Shown here in pieces: positions 43,751-54,462 of a DNA stretch of 64,000 bases (its first letter is position 1; every line of letters starts with the position of its first letter). The position numbers and the translations under genes are program-made. The notes below the pieces were generated by a model that did no database searches, had not been told where the DNA came from, and saw only the letters and a list, made by a program, of their open reading frames with translations. Source of the DNA: Vombatus ursinus (lineage: Eukaryota; Chordata; Mammalia; Diprotodontia; Vombatidae); assembly GCF_900497805.2 (NCBI RefSeq), contig NW_020954550.1, positions 32,617,853 to 32,681,852 of the forward strand. Direction: 5' to 3'.

Positions 43751-44269
43751 ATCAAATCATTCATAACTACTGCTCTTGAAGTGGGGTCTACTGAGAAGTT
43801 CAATCCAGTTAATTGTAATATTGTCAAATCTCTGTCTCTTCTACAAGAATGGCATGACTTTGCCAAATCCTCTGCAAAAATGTAGGCAGATCTACAGCAT
43901 TTCTGAGAAATACTGTCTAGTACAGTACTTAACACAGTGCTTAATGCATGTCTGTTGATCATACTCCCAGGCTAGTAAGATTGTCGAGATTACTCTGGTT
44001 CACCTACTTTTAATGAAGTCCTATTGGCTTGTTGTGATCCCCTCCTCATTTTCTAGGTGCATTTTTTTCTCCCCTTCTCCTCTTTCTACTCCACCTCCAT
44101 TAGGTTAGACTGCAAAGTATTGTGCATTGTCTCTAGAAACCTATAGTTAAAACTTGCATTTTTAGAAACTGGGCCCTTGTAGCTCTGTTCATTAGCATAA
44201 ATTGGTTTATTAGAAATGCTAGTTAATGCTTTGAGTCTTGAGGAAATTAAGGGCTGCTGCTGGTCATGC
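43751..44269. other. No recognised feature
   Basis: About 520 bp without a nameable repeat. Overlapping ORFs on both strands (43640-43962) are partly CR1/L3 and partly unique. Confidence 0.4.
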
Positions 44270-44393
44270 TTAAAGCAAAATTGGATTTGATCTCTGCAGA
44301 CCTGAGATCTTTCCCTTGTTCTGTACCCTTGAAAAAGTCACTTCACTCTGGACCTTAGTTCTCTCCTATGTAAAATGAATAAATGGACTAGAT
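44270..44393 (+). repeat. Class C CORE-SINE, 5' part, cut by a hAT element
   Basis: 'ccttgaaaaagtcacttcac', 'tatgtaaaatgaataaatgg', ending 'gactagat'. The tail resumes after the hAT near 45490 ('gatctttatttaacgtgcc', worn). Confidence 0.7.
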
Positions 44394-44443
44394 CAGGGAT
44401 TCTTAACCTGGGGTCTGTAAACTTGTTCTTAAAAAATATTTTG

Positions 44444-44795
44444 CTAAGACAACTCCAAAAGATTCATGATGGAAATTGCTATCCACATCCAGAGAAAGAA
44501 ATTTGGAGTCTGAATGCAGATGGAAGCATACTATTTGCTCTCCTTTTCCTTCATTGTTTTGTTTTATTGCTTTATTCTCATGGTTCCTCCCATTAGTTCT
44601 AATTGTTCTTTACATCATGACTAATGGTAAAATATATTTAACATGAATGTATACTTAAAGCCTGTATCAGATTGTATGCCATCTTGAGGGGGGGGAGAAG
44701 TGGGAGGGGGAGAAAATTTAAAACTCAGAATCTTACTGAAGTGAATGTTGAAAACTAAAAATAAATAAATTAATAAAAAAGTAAAAAAAAATTGA
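44444..44795 (+). mobile_element. L1 3' UTR fragment inside the hAT
   Basis: 'taagacaactccaaaagatt', 'gctatccacatccagagaaa', 'gagtctgaatgcagatgga', 'atgactaatggtaaaatata', ending 'aaactaaaaataaataaat'. Almost no coding sequence is included. Confidence 0.85.
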
Positions 44796-45317
44796 AGACC
44801 AATTGAAGACTTCTTATCTATCTTTTCTTCCCTCTGAGAGAATCTGATATTGAAGAACTCCCCCGAAGCTGAATGGCCTCCTTCTGCTGAAAAAGAAGGC
44901 TCTCTTTAAGCTTTTCATCTTGATGATAACTGTTTATTCAGGTATTTCTAGCAAGGGAAATCCAAGAGATACACTGGAATGTAGCATATATTTGATATAG
45001 CCACCATAAATATGCACCAAAAAGTGCGATTTGTGCCTCAAATAGTCAAACATGTGTGCAAATATGGCATTGTATGCATATTTTAAAATGCATTGAGATG
45101 CAACTTATCCATTATTGTATTTAAGTACTTTGGTTGCTGCTGACTCCTGGGTATGCCGTGACTTCTCAGGCCTGGTACATGTTATACCAGTCCTGTTCTC
45201 CTCATCTGATGTCAGTAAGTTCACAGTTACTGTTTCTTTTTTCTTTGACTATTGCAAGAAAAAGTAGTGTGGTTCGTGTTTATTTTCACAACTAAATAGT
45301 GTCAAACAGCTACTTCT
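44796..45317. other. Unassigned interior of the hAT element
   Basis: About 520 bp between the L1 tail and the hAT right arm. It has no recognised repeat and no transposase-like frame. It may be the interior of a longer hAT family member or a further insertion. Confidence 0.35.
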
Positions 45318-45497
45318 TTAAAAAATTTGATACCTGTATTTCAATATAATTGCTTTCATTTATAATGCTATCTATTTTATTTTATGCATTTATGCATTTA
45401 TTTTATGCATTTTATTTATGCATTTTATGCATTGGTTTCAGCAGACTGACAAAGAGGACCATGACACAAAGAAAAGTTAAGAACAACTAGCCTACGT

Positions 45498-46139
45498 GAT
45501 CTTTATTTAACGTGCCTTTCACCTTCAATTACTGTTCTCTCATTCTCTGCTATGATTTTAGGTAATTGTATTGGCAGTGTAAAACAATTGCAGAGTTGTC
45601 TAGTTGTGTCTGTTACAAGAGTCTGTTTCAAGTTGTGTTTATTTCAAGAGTCAATTTCTCTTAGGACATTGGCGTTGGTACCAATGACTGCTAATTTTGA
45701 GGACCTGGGATGTATGTGTAGGAAGAAGGTCTTAATTTATAGTGCATTCAGATTTCTAGGGAATGCATGAAAAACAAATTTGGGCCTGCCAAGTCTACTC
45801 CTTGGACAGAGAAAAAAGCCTCAGAGGCAGGATGAATTAGGACCATGAATATAAGCCAGGTTTGAAATGCAGCTCAGAGAGCTTTTAAGAGTAAGTCACT
45901 GTGTTCTCCCCCTGCATGGCCACTTCATTGCCTTGTAGCTCTTAACACTCATGAGCAACGTTTTCACATTATTGATTTGTGAGGTTCCACTTTTTTTTTG
46001 TCATGGAATAATTCTCTTGGATAAAAACCAGCACATCTCTCCATATTTAATTTACAGGAGAAGATGGCCAACTGAGGAAGAACCTAGACAAATATCTTCA
46101 TTGGCTTTATGCTATGAGGTTTATGATTCATAAAATTTA
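45498..46139. other. No recognised feature
   Basis: About 640 bp. A local near-repeat 'gttacaagagtctgtttcaa' / 'tatttcaagagtcaatttc' at 45610-45660 is the only visible structure. Confidence 0.4.
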
Positions 46140-46220
46140 AGATAAAAAGAGACATTGGGGATTATCTAATCCAGTTCCATCATCTTACAAATGAGGTAAG
46201 TGAAACTCAGATTCAGAATG
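46140..46220 (-). repeat. Class C CORE-SINE fragment
   Basis: 'ggggattatctaatccagtt', 'catcttacaaatgaggtaag'. Truncated, reverse. Confidence 0.6.
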
Positions 46221-46324
46221 CCTAAATCTTCAGAAATGAAAAGTTTAATACACAATGTTAGTCTGATCAGACTCCTTTCCCCTTTCCCCAAACTGAGAAG
46301 AGCAGTTTTTAAAATGAAAATATT

Positions 46325-46326
<2 letters not shown>

Positions 46327-46358
<32 letters not shown>
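46327..46358 (+). repeat. (TG)n microsatellite
   Basis: 16 uninterrupted GT units. Confidence 0.97.
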
Positions 46359-46362
<4 letters not shown>

Positions 46363-46394
46363 ATCTATAGGGGCCAACTTTAGTACCAGGGATT

Positions 46395-46651
46395 TTATTC
46401 TTCAGTCATTTTTCAGTCATGTCCAACTCTCTGTGAGCCCATTTGGGGTTTTCTGGGCAGAGATGTTGGAGTGGTTCACTATTTCCTTCTCCAGCTCATT
46501 TTACAGATGAGGAACTAAGGCAAACAGGGTTAAATGACTTGCTCAGGGTCACCCAGCTAGTAAATGTCTGCGGCCAGATTTGAACTCAGGAAGATGAGTC
46601 TTCCTGATTCCAAGCCCAGTTCTGTATCTGCTGTACCACCTAGCTGACCAG
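46395..46651 (-). repeat. Class A tRNA-derived SINE, near full length
   Basis: 'agtcatgtccaactctctgt', 'tttggggttttctgggcag', 'ccttctccagctcatttta', 'gttaaatgacttgctcaggg', 'agatttgaactcaggaagat', 'ctgtaccacctagctga'. Confidence 0.92.
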
Positions 46652-46654
46652 GAA

Positions 46655-46748
46655 TACCCATGTTCAATTCTCTGGTGCATACAACTTGTGTGACCCTGGT
46701 CAAGTGATTCAACCTCTCAGTGTCCCAGAAAACTCTCTAACTATAGCA
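46655..46748 (+). repeat. Class D SINE fragment
   Basis: 'tgtgaccctggtcaagtgat', 'tcaacctctcagtgtcccag', 'aaaactctctaactatagc'. The head is missing. Confidence 0.68.
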
Positions 46749-46754
46749 ACCAAC

Positions 46755-46880
46755 AAACAACCATTCAATCAAATATATACTAAAACAGGCACCATTTTAG
46801 GCACTGGACTAGAAAGAGAAAAATGAAACAATTCTTGCCATCAAGGAATTCTCAGTCTATTAGGAGAGACAACAGACTGT
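46755..46880 (-). mobile_element. L2 3' end fragment
   Basis: 'aacaggcaccattttaggca', 'ttgccatcaaggaattctca', 'gtctattaggagagacaac'. Confidence 0.65.
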
Positions 46881-47984
46881 TATCAAAGTCTTAGAGTAGT
46901 TTTAAGCTTTTAATCAATGGAGGCATCTTGTACATGCAAAACAAATGCAAGATAATTTTTTTCAGCAGGAGAGCACTATAAATTACACTCAGGTTGCGAT
47001 TGGTAGTGGGAGTTTCCACAATTGGATTTTATCATACAGATAAAATCACAATTAGGGAAAAAAAAATCTGTGCATGGTTTCTTCTTATTCTTTTTTCTTG
47101 TTTACCTCCTTCTTTTTGTCCTCCCTTTCTAATATCAGCCTTACAGACTGTACATACATCAGCTGGCTACACAGTTTAGTATGTTGCTTGGATACAGATG
47201 TTTGGAAATACAGGAATACAGTTAACACCTGATTCAGTTGCTAGGGAAACCAGAGCTGCTTTGGGATTTTCTTTTGGGAGTCTGATAACAAACTGAGAAG
47301 ACATATAACCAGTACTTTAGGAAGTGAAAACTAGATAAGATGAACTTCTTTTAATTGTATTCCTCTTTTGGAGAATTAATAATTTATAAGTTTCTATAGT
47401 TTACTCTTCCCTATGGTATAAATGCTGCTTTATAAGTTTTTTTTCCTGTTGGTTTGGTCATATTGAGAAAAAAAATAATATGTTGGGCCAATCTGGGACA
47501 CTGAAGTAGAAATAGTAATGACATGTGTAAAACATTTTGTAAAATGTTCTAGGGAGGAAAAGAAATAGTCTGTTAAGGGAAAACACCTCAGAAATATTTT
47601 AGCTCCAAGTACCACTGCCTTTCAAAATTCAAGAAATGCAGAGTGCCAGAAGGAGCCTTTGTTAATATTTCTCCCCTAACACCCACTGAAAAGAAATCTC
47701 TTGAAAGACCAAAGAAGAGGTTAATTTGTCAAGCCTGTTTTGTTCCTCTAACACCAAAGAATTATTACAACATGCTGATATTTCCTTCAATATCAGACCT
47801 GTTGGGTTTTAATAAAAATATGGTGGTTGACAGATTGAGAGGCAAATTGATGGCAGATAAGATGATTGCTGCCAGAGCTAGTGGTTGTTATAGCCTCTGC
47901 GTAAATGTGTATATGTACCATGTCAACATTATAAAACATGTGTATGTTTTGTCATAGCATGTCACAGATGGAAGGGAATTTATG
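46881..47984. other. Repeat-poor stretch of about 1.1 kb
   Basis: No recognised repeat. The plus-strand ORF 47643-47957 (104 codons) has no motif that I know and no supporting context, so I do not call it a gene. Confidence 0.4.
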
Positions 47985-48187
47985 AGGTCATATGTCATAG
48001 GATGATAGGTATCTAAGAGCTGGAAGGGATCTTTGAGGTTTAGTTCTACCTTTTCATTTTATAGATGGGTCCAGAGAAGTAAGTTGATTTGCCCAAGGTC
48101 ACACTGCTAGTTAGTAGCAGGATCTCAACTAAGAACCAAAGTCTCCTGACTTGTAGTCCAGTGTTCCTTTTACTACCCCATTGTTGC
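47985..48187 (-). repeat. Class C CORE-SINE
   Basis: 'ggtatctaagagctggaagg', 'ttttatagatgggtccagag', 'gatttgcccaaggtcacact', 'agtctcctgacttgtagtcc'. The phrase 'atggaagggaatttatgagg' just before it (47970) looks like the start of a second, truncated copy of the same tail. Confidence 0.82.
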
Positions 48188-48261
48188 CAATCTCTTTACA
48201 TATAATTATATTTCATGGAGATGAGTATTTTTCTTCATATTTGATTTTAAAAATTCAGTAC

Positions 48262-48540
48262 ATTAGCATTTAGGTTTTTTTAAGTTTTATTGTTGCTTTT
48301 TGTATTTTCAACCAATTCCCCTTTAAACCTATCCCATCATTAAACCTGTCATAGTAACAAAGAAAAACATTTAAGCAAAGCCAAGTTACACAGTGACCAA
48401 GTTTGATGGTGCACAGGGTAATTCCCATCCATAGACTCCACTCAGATCTTGAAAGTAGGAAAGTATCTTTATCAGTTCTCCAGGAGCCAGATTATGCATC
48501 ACAATTAATCAGAATTTGGATCATTTGCCTAATTATAATT
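48262..48540 (-). mobile_element. Probable old L1 3' UTR fragment
   Basis: 'aagttttattgttgcttttt', 'gtcatagtaacaaagaaaaa', 'catttaagcaaagccaagtt'. It resembles the sequence at 36550-36660 ('gttgtattgatgttttttg', 'ggtaacaaaaaatattaag', 'caaacaaaaccaatatagtg'). Assigned by that similarity only. Confidence 0.42.
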
Positions 48541-48573
<33 letters not shown>

Positions 48574-48576
48574 GTC
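48540..48576 (+). repeat. (TG)n/(TA)n microsatellite
   Basis: Nine TG units followed by mixed TATG units. Confidence 0.9.
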
Positions 48577-49194
48577 TTGTTCCCTTGATTCTGGTTTACT
48601 CAGTGAGTGTTATGTAGCTAAAGTTGCCATCTAAAAGCTACCGCATCCTCATACTAGAAGTATCCTATCTCAGCACTAGAGCCAAAACAATGCTAAAAAA
48701 GGGACAGGAGCACATGGTAACAAATCCTCAGGAGCTTTGGTGTGGGGTTGTAATTAGCATCTGGAGCTAAAGAGGTATCATTGACTGTGAACTCTTCCCC
48801 TCGAGCCTCATTAATGAGGCCAACTGCACTTTAATGGAGGAAAACAGCATCTGATACCTTGGGGAGCAAATGATCTTCCAGCATGAGCTCAGAATCTTCT
48901 TTAGGATAGAATGGAAGTAAAATTTCCTGATGTTGTAGAACCCCTTAGGGGAGCTGCCGTAGCTTCCGGTAAACTCGTGTCTGGGAAGTTTGAATGGACT
49001 GGAAAATAGGCCCTGGGAGGAAAGTCAAATGGAGTAAACACTACCCAAATAACTATTACATCAGATGAAAAACCTATAGAAGTAGGGGTGGGGTGGGGTG
49101 GGGTGGGGAAGGAGTGTGCTTTTCACTGAGGATATGATTATTTTGCAATTAATAAAAGGTATCCGTTTAAAAAAAATGTCTGAAAGCACTGCTT
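48577..49194. other. Repeat-poor block with homeodomain-like sites and a palindrome
   Basis: Contains a perfect 16-bp palindrome 'gcctcattaatgaggc' (48805-48820), a TAATTAG word at about 48751 and further TTAAT cores. No known repeat is seen except the (GGGGT)n run at 49085-49108. This could be a regulatory element. That is inference from motif content alone. Confidence 0.3.
49085..49108 (+). repeat. (GGGGT)n microsatellite
   Basis: Four to five GGGGT units. The G-runs could form a quadruplex on this strand. Confidence 0.9.
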
Positions 49195-49330
49195 AGAGTT
49201 TGGGCAGCTGTGTCGTGGTTCTGACTTGGCTCTTATCTCGTTGTATGACCCCGGGGTAAATTAATTTAAGCCTAGTTTGAGAGGTGAAGATGTGTAAAAT
49301 GAGAGACTTGGGCTCGATGACCTCTGACGA
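49195..49330 (+). repeat. Class C CORE-SINE, degraded
   Basis: 'tggttctgacttggctctta', 'tgtatgaccccggggtaaat', 'gtgtaaaatgagagacttgg', 'cgatgacctctgac'. The order fits class C with several changes. Confidence 0.6.
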
Positions 49331-49774
49331 GAAAAGAAAAGATAATGTTTCCAGTATAGTGCTCTTCTCCTTTTTCCAGTCAATCTCCTAACAAAAAGTT
49401 GTTCACCTTAATTGCCTCCATTTTCTCTTCTCTCATTTATTTCTCAACCTTTCAAAATTTGGTTTCCAACATCATAACTCAACTAAAACTGCACTTCCCA
49501 AAGGTACCAAAGATCTCTTAAACACCAAACGTGATAGCCTTTTTGCTAATCTTCATATTTCTTCACCTTGCTACAACATTTGACACTATTGATGACCTTC
49601 TCCTCCCGGTTACTCTCCCCTGACTTTTTATGACATTGCTCTAGATGCCTGCCAGCTCCTTCTCAGTCTTCTTTGCTGGGTTATCCTTTCTATTTGGCCA
49701 GTCCGCTGACTGTGCATGTGCCCCAAGTCTCTGCTTCCTTTCTCTCTTCTCTCTATATGCTCTGTCTTGGTGAC

Positions 49775-50238
49775 TGGGGATATATAGGTAGGTAGGACAC
49801 AGAAATAAGCACAAGGAGTCTACAGTCAAATAAATCAAATTTTTATTTAATTGAAAGGAAATAGCATCTGACTAAAACTGAGGGTTTGTGTCCTTTCAGG
49901 AGTTTGTAGAATTTGCAGCTGCTTGAAGCTTGTTGGGGAAGAAGTTGCTTTTTCTGATGCTGATGCTAACTGGGCATAAAACCAGAATGGTGGCAACATG
50001 GAAGGCAGGGTTCCAAATCCCTGCAGGGGGCAATATTGGCCTGGTCTGATGTCAGTTATAATCTCCTGGCTTGTTTCTAAATTATAATCCCTAAATCTAT
50101 TTTTCTGAGGAATTAGGGGTTATCATATTAGACAAGGATTTCATGCATACTTGACAACAGTGGCCAGGTTCTAGGTAGTTACTCACCTTCTTAACAGTGT
50201 CACAACTGGTCACTATAGCCCTACCTGCTTTCGTGACA
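49775..50238 (-). mobile_element. Solo LTR of an endogenous retrovirus
   Basis: About 464 bp. On the minus strand it begins TGTCACG and ends TATCCCCA, as an LTR should (TG...CA). It carries a poly(A) signal region ('ttaaataaaaatttg') about 80 bp before the end, followed by a T/G-rich stretch. No internal viral sequence adjoins it, so it is a solo remnant of recombination. It interrupts an L2. The flanking duplication is not clear, so the ends are approximate. Family undetermined. It is younger than the L2 it entered, but old. Confidence 0.6.
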
Positions 50239-50996
50239 ATATCTGAACCTTATCAGTTCACATAGGCTTAATCATCATCTTTATGTTAGTGACTCTCATT
50301 TCTATATACTGAGCCTCTGTATCTCTCTTTTGTTCCAGTCAAATATCCTGAATGACCTAGAGCACATTTTGAACTGGACGTCTTGTAGGCATCTCAAATG
50401 CATCTCCAAAATAAAACATCTTCTCTTTCTCTCAAACCAACCCCATCCATTGAACTTCTCTGTTTCTGCTGAAGATACCACTCTCCTTTTCATTCAGGTT
50501 TACAAACTCGGTGTCGTCTCCTTCATGTTGCTCACCCCCAGCCCACATAATTCAATCCATCATCAAATTTTGTTCTTTCTATATCCAGAGTATCTCTCAC
50601 ATCCATCCTCTTTTCTCAACTCATGCAGCCACTATCCTATTTCAGACCCTCATCAACTCTCATCTACACTATTCAAATGACCTCATAGTTGGTCTACCTG
50701 TGCTCTGCATTTTAGTTCATCCTTCATTCAGTTACCAGAGTGATCTTGTCTGTGCATACCAGTTCCCTACTGAAAAACCTCCAATGTCTCTTTATTATCT
50801 CCAGGATCAAATATTCACTCTTCTGTTTGTCATCGAAAGCCATTAACAACCTGTCCTCACTGTAGCTTTCCAGATTTTTTACATATACATCACTCCCCTT
50901 CACACAAAGTACAATTCAACCAAATTATTCCTTACATATGGCACTTGATCTCCCATCTCTATTACTTTGCATTGGTTTTCCCTCATGATTAAAATG

Positions 50997-51200
50997 TGAG
51001 CAGCTAGATGGCACAGTGGATAGAGTGCCTGGCCCAGAGTCAGGAAGACTGTGTGACTCTGGGCAAGTCATTTAACCTTGTTTGCCTCAGTTTCCTCATC
51101 TTCCAAATGAGTTGGAGAAGGAAATGGCAAACCACTCCAGTATTTTTGCCAAGAAAACCCCAAATGGGGTCACAAAGAGTCAGACACGACTGAATAACAG
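50997..51200 (+). repeat. Class A tRNA-derived SINE inside L2
   Basis: 'agctagatggcacagtggat', 'gactctgggcaagtcattta', 'ggaaatggcaaaccactcca', 'accccaaatggggtcacaaa', 'gtcagacacgactgaataa'. The flanks 'catgattaaaatg' (50984-50996) and 'catgactagaatg' (51201-51213) match at 11 of 13, a target duplication within L2. Confidence 0.92.
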
Positions 51201-51462
51201 CATGACTAGAATGCACTCCCTCTTTACCATCATCTGCTAGAATCCATAGTTTCCTTCAAAGCTCAGCTGAAGTACTTCAGCTTTCAGTATTTTTGCTGTT
51301 CAAATTATCTTGTGTCTATTTTGTATCTATTTTACATATACCTTCATATTTACATGACGTTTTCTCCCACTAGATGTAAGTTCTAGGAGCATAGTTTCAC
51401 CTTTGTACCCCCAGTGCCTACTACAGTGCCAGATGAGTAATGACTTAATAAATGTTTTCTGG

Positions 51463-51639
51463 TAGGTTGCTGTTGTCCCATAGACCTGAAAGGTATACTG
51501 CGGAAACATAGTTCTTCTCCTCCTTTTCAGTCTGCTCTCCTATATAACACAGTGGCTTATCCCTCTGCCCACACTCCTGTACAGCTGAGAGGTACAGAGT
51601 GGCAAGCCCCACCCTGGACAAAAGTGTGGAACAAGAGAA
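51463..51639. other. No recognised feature
   Basis: Short unassigned spacer. Confidence 0.4.
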
Positions 51640-51845
51640 TCAAACACTCATGAGATTTGGAGCTAGAAGGGACCTTAGATATCTAGTTGAACTGATTTCA
51701 ACACCCTAATTTTATAGATGAAAAAACTGAGGTCTATAGAGGTTATGTGATTTATCCAAGGTCACACATCTGGGAAGTAGCAAGAGGTATGTCTTAAAGC
51801 CAGGCTTTCCAGATTTCTGCATAGTTCTTTATCCACTGCCTTGAC
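51640..51845 (-). repeat. Class C CORE-SINE
   Basis: 'gatttggagctagaagggac', 'cttagatatctagttgaact', 'ttatagatgaaaaaactgag', 'tttatccaaggtcacacatc', 'ctttatccactgcc'. Confidence 0.85.
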
Positions 51846-51959
51846 ACTTATATAACATAATTGAATTTGAATAGCAGCTGCCTAGAGAGAATGCTTAACC
51901 CATAGTAATGAGTGCATTAGTAGTGAATGTTTTGGGAGATCTGGGGGGTTGGTAGGGAT

Positions 51960-52200
51960 TGTGGCCCTCTCAAATAATAATAATGATAATAATAACTTAC
52001 ATTTATATACTGATTTAAAATTTACCAAGTAAAGTAGTTTTCTCATGACTGTGAAATAGGTAGTGCAAGTATTATTCCCTTTCTATAAAAGAAGAAATGA
52101 AAACTCAAGGAGTATAAATGACTTGATCCAGCAGTAAGAGTTGGTCTTCTAATTCCAGGTCCAGATTTCTTCTACTACAATATATTTCCTCTACTACTCA
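51960..52200 (-). repeat. Class B CORE-SINE, worn
   Basis: 'ataacttacatttatatact', 'tttaaaatttaccaagtaaa', 'gtagtgcaagtattattccc', 'ttctaattccaggtccagat'. Preceded by an (ATA)n run. Confidence 0.7.
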
Positions 52201-52587
52201 GGCAGCTATCCACTCTTTTTTTGAAATGAATATGGTCCTTAACTCATGTGTACAAAATTGTCTTTTCACAGGTCATGAATGGCTCAGAAACATTTAGGGA
52301 AATTTCTCACCTCTGTGCTTTATTGCAAACACCTACACAATCTTGAAACTTCACTCTATAATACAATGCACTGTCGCTAACTCCCCTTATTTATAAGCCC
52401 AAAGAAGGAAAAGGTTACTTATAGGTAATGGATATAACTCAAAACAAAGTTCATGGAAAACATCAATACCTGTTAATGAGTGACTGTTTCCCAGGCACCT
52501 GTTCAACTTCAATTATTTATAGTCATACACTAGATATGTTTCTCAGCAGGTTTCTCAGCCTCCTCAGTGGCATATGCTACAGATCTT
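52201..52587. other. No recognised feature
   Basis: About 390 bp without an identified repeat. Confidence 0.4.
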
Positions 52588-52805
52588 CCAGGTTCCTTCA
52601 GGTGGCAGTGTAGTGGATAAAATGCTGGGCTTGGAATCAGGAAGACCTGAATTTAAAGGAAGACTTTACTAGGGCAAGCTCTTTCAGTCTTATTTTCCTT
52701 ATCCACAAAATGCAGATAATAATTGTACCATCCCCTAGAATTGTTGTGAAGATAATATTTGTAAATCACTTTGCAAACCTTAAAGCACTACAGCTAGTAG
52801 TACAG
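52588..52805 (+). repeat. Class B CORE-SINE
   Basis: 'aggtggcagtgtagtggata', 'ttggaatcaggaagacctga', 'gaattgttgtgaagataata', 'ctttgcaaaccttaaagcac'. It is followed by an (AGTAGCT)-like short repeat at 52790-52830. Confidence 0.83.
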
Positions 52806-52833
52806 CTAGTAGTAGTAGCTAGTACAGCTACTT

Positions 52834-52997
52834 GATTAGTACAAATAATGAATCCTTTGAAGTAGTTACATTATTTGATTTTATACTGCATATTTCCATT
52901 GGGTCAGAACTAATTACTGTATTTTACTTCATTATAACTTCAAATAGTGCACATTTCAATATGTATAACCACTTCAGGGGATTCATTACTTGCACTA
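52834..52997 (+). repeat. Unclassified repeat, copy 1
   Basis: This aligns without visible gaps over about 165 bp to 54463-54627. Shared words include 'aataatgaatcct', 'ccattggg', 'attataacttc' and 'ggattcatta'. By eye roughly three quarters of positions match. I know no family with this sequence. Confidence 0.72.
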
Positions 52998-53060
52998 ATC
53001 AGCACCTTGTCATGTCTAAATACTAGTTGGCATTGTTGTCATTATTGTTGTCATCATTGC

Positions 53061-53103
<43 letters not shown>
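53061..53103 (+). repeat. (ATC)n microsatellite
   Basis: About 14 perfect CAT/ATC units. The poly-His ORF over this region is a translation of the repeat. Confidence 0.97.
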
Positions 53104-53104
<1 letters not shown>

Positions 53105-54334
53105 CTCTTTTTGTAGCTATTGTCAGCTCCCAGCTGGAGGTGTCAATTTTTGCAGTTTTTGTCACTATGCCTGCAATTCTCCATGATTTCCAGCAGGGGC
53201 TTCCCTTTTTGAAGATGAAAAGTCTATTGTTGTGGGATCATTTGAGTATGGCCAAAGAGAGTATTCTAGATTTTTTGTTGTGGTAGCATTTCAATTTAAC
53301 TGATATGCCACCGTAGGGTGCCCCAACTTTAATGCTTCTTTCTGCCATTACAGTTTCTGCCAGTCTCTATCATTTAAGAAGAGTTTGCCCAAGACAACAT
53401 CTTACATTTCTAATCTCAAAGTGAGTTTCCATAATTGAAATGTAATTGGGACAGGGTAACTTCATAGTCTAATGTCTCTTTTCCCCAGCTCTCAGACAGA
53501 ATACTTCTTGTCCAGATTAGCACTTTTCACAGATCTACAAGCTTAATAAAACACCCTAATTTCTTGCCAATCATCCTTCAAACCCCATAGATTCTTTGAA
53601 GTCAAATAGGAGAGGTTTATTCAAACAACTTGGGGCTCCTTTCCTATCACATCCAGGGTAGGAGAATGAATTAGGGAAGTTAAATACTCCCTCTATTATT
53701 ACCATGAGCTATGGGGAAAAATCCCCCATAATACTTTTTAATTGCATTTGTACATTCTGCATTCAGTTAAATTCACTTCCATTCAGTTCAGTTTCATTTA
53801 GTTCAATTTAGCATGGCTTCCTAGGTGATATCTAATCTGTTAGAATGGTCTACCCATAACACCCAGGATAGTACCTTTTGCCAAGTAGGCACCCAAATAA
53901 TTGTTTCCTTAGTGTTGAATTAATATGAGGCTAGACTGTCTGAGGCAAAAGGTGCTTGCCTGGCACAAAATTGTATGACATGTGAGCTCTGATAGAGGTA
54001 TTTGTATGTATAGTTGATATGCACAGGAGAGACACATACACTCTTTAGAATTACAGACAATTATAGAAAAATCTTATTTAGAATCATTCATTTTTGTCAG
54101 TTACTGACAGGCTTAACAAATTTACATTTTTTTAAAAGCCCTGGGTCCCAACAACAAAAGGTGCCAAGAAGGAAGATTGGTTATCTTTTTACAAGTCATT
54201 TTTCTATATAATAGAGAGTTCCGATGCTAAGCATATTGGAAAAGAAATATATTCTCTACAAACACTTGTAATTATAAGCATCATTCTAGAATTCTTATAG
54301 AGAATATTAAAGTTAACAGAGAAACAATGTCTAT
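53104..54334. other. Repeat-poor stretch of about 1.2 kb
   Basis: No recognised family. A short internal repetition of 'cattcagttaaattcacttc' / 'cattcagttcagtttcattt' at 53760-53800 is the only visible structure. Confidence 0.4.
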
Positions 54335-54455
54335 TATGTAGTTACATGTGCAACTGGCTAAGTGATTTCTTTTTACTGGGATTCAGTTTCTTTTCTGTAA
54401 AATGAAGTGATTGGGTTACATGTGATCTCTCTGGTTCCTTTTACTCCCTACAGCT
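54335..54455 (+). repeat. Class C CORE-SINE fragment
   Basis: 'ggctaagtgatttcttttta', 'cagtttcttttctgtaaaat', 'gttacatgtgatctctctgg', 'ttccttttactcc'. The 5' half is missing. Confidence 0.65.
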
Positions 54456-54462
54456 AAGTCCC

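Larger units (their letters stand above)
44394..45489 (+). mobile_element. hAT element, family 3, invaded by L1
   Basis: The left end 'cagggattcttaacctgggg' and the right end 'aaaagttaagaacaacta' form an inverted pair. The inner right part ('tgtatttcaatataattgc', 'attttattttatgcattt', 'accatgacacaaagaaaag') matches a common marsupial MITE that I recall with 'caggggttcttaacctgggg' ends. The flanks gactagat and gcctacgt match at 5 of 8. An L1 3' piece (44444-44795) and about 520 bp of unassigned DNA lie inside. Confidence 0.7.
49345..51462 (+). mobile_element. L2-type LINE, RT region to 3' end, split by an LTR and a SINE
   Basis: Three forward blocks: 49345-49774 (ends 'tctgtcttggtgac'), 50239-50996 (starts 'ccttatcagttcacatagg', then 'catctcaaatgcatctcc' and a 116-codon open piece at 50330-50680), and 51201-51462 (3' end: 'agatgtaagttctaggagca', 'cagtgcctactacagtgcc', 'acttaataaatg'). 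The order and content match one L2 copy. Coding frames are broken. Confidence 0.8.

Noticed and set aside
47643-47957. 104-codon ORF considered as a host exon or small gene
   Set aside because: No recognisable domain, no splice or promoter context, and its length is unremarkable for AT-rich DNA.
50330-50680. 116-codon ORF considered as a host gene
   Set aside because: It lies in a forward L2 copy and matches L2 coding text.
52947-53186. ORF encoding a poly-histidine protein
   Set aside because: It is a translation of the (ATC)n microsatellite. No flanking coding signal.
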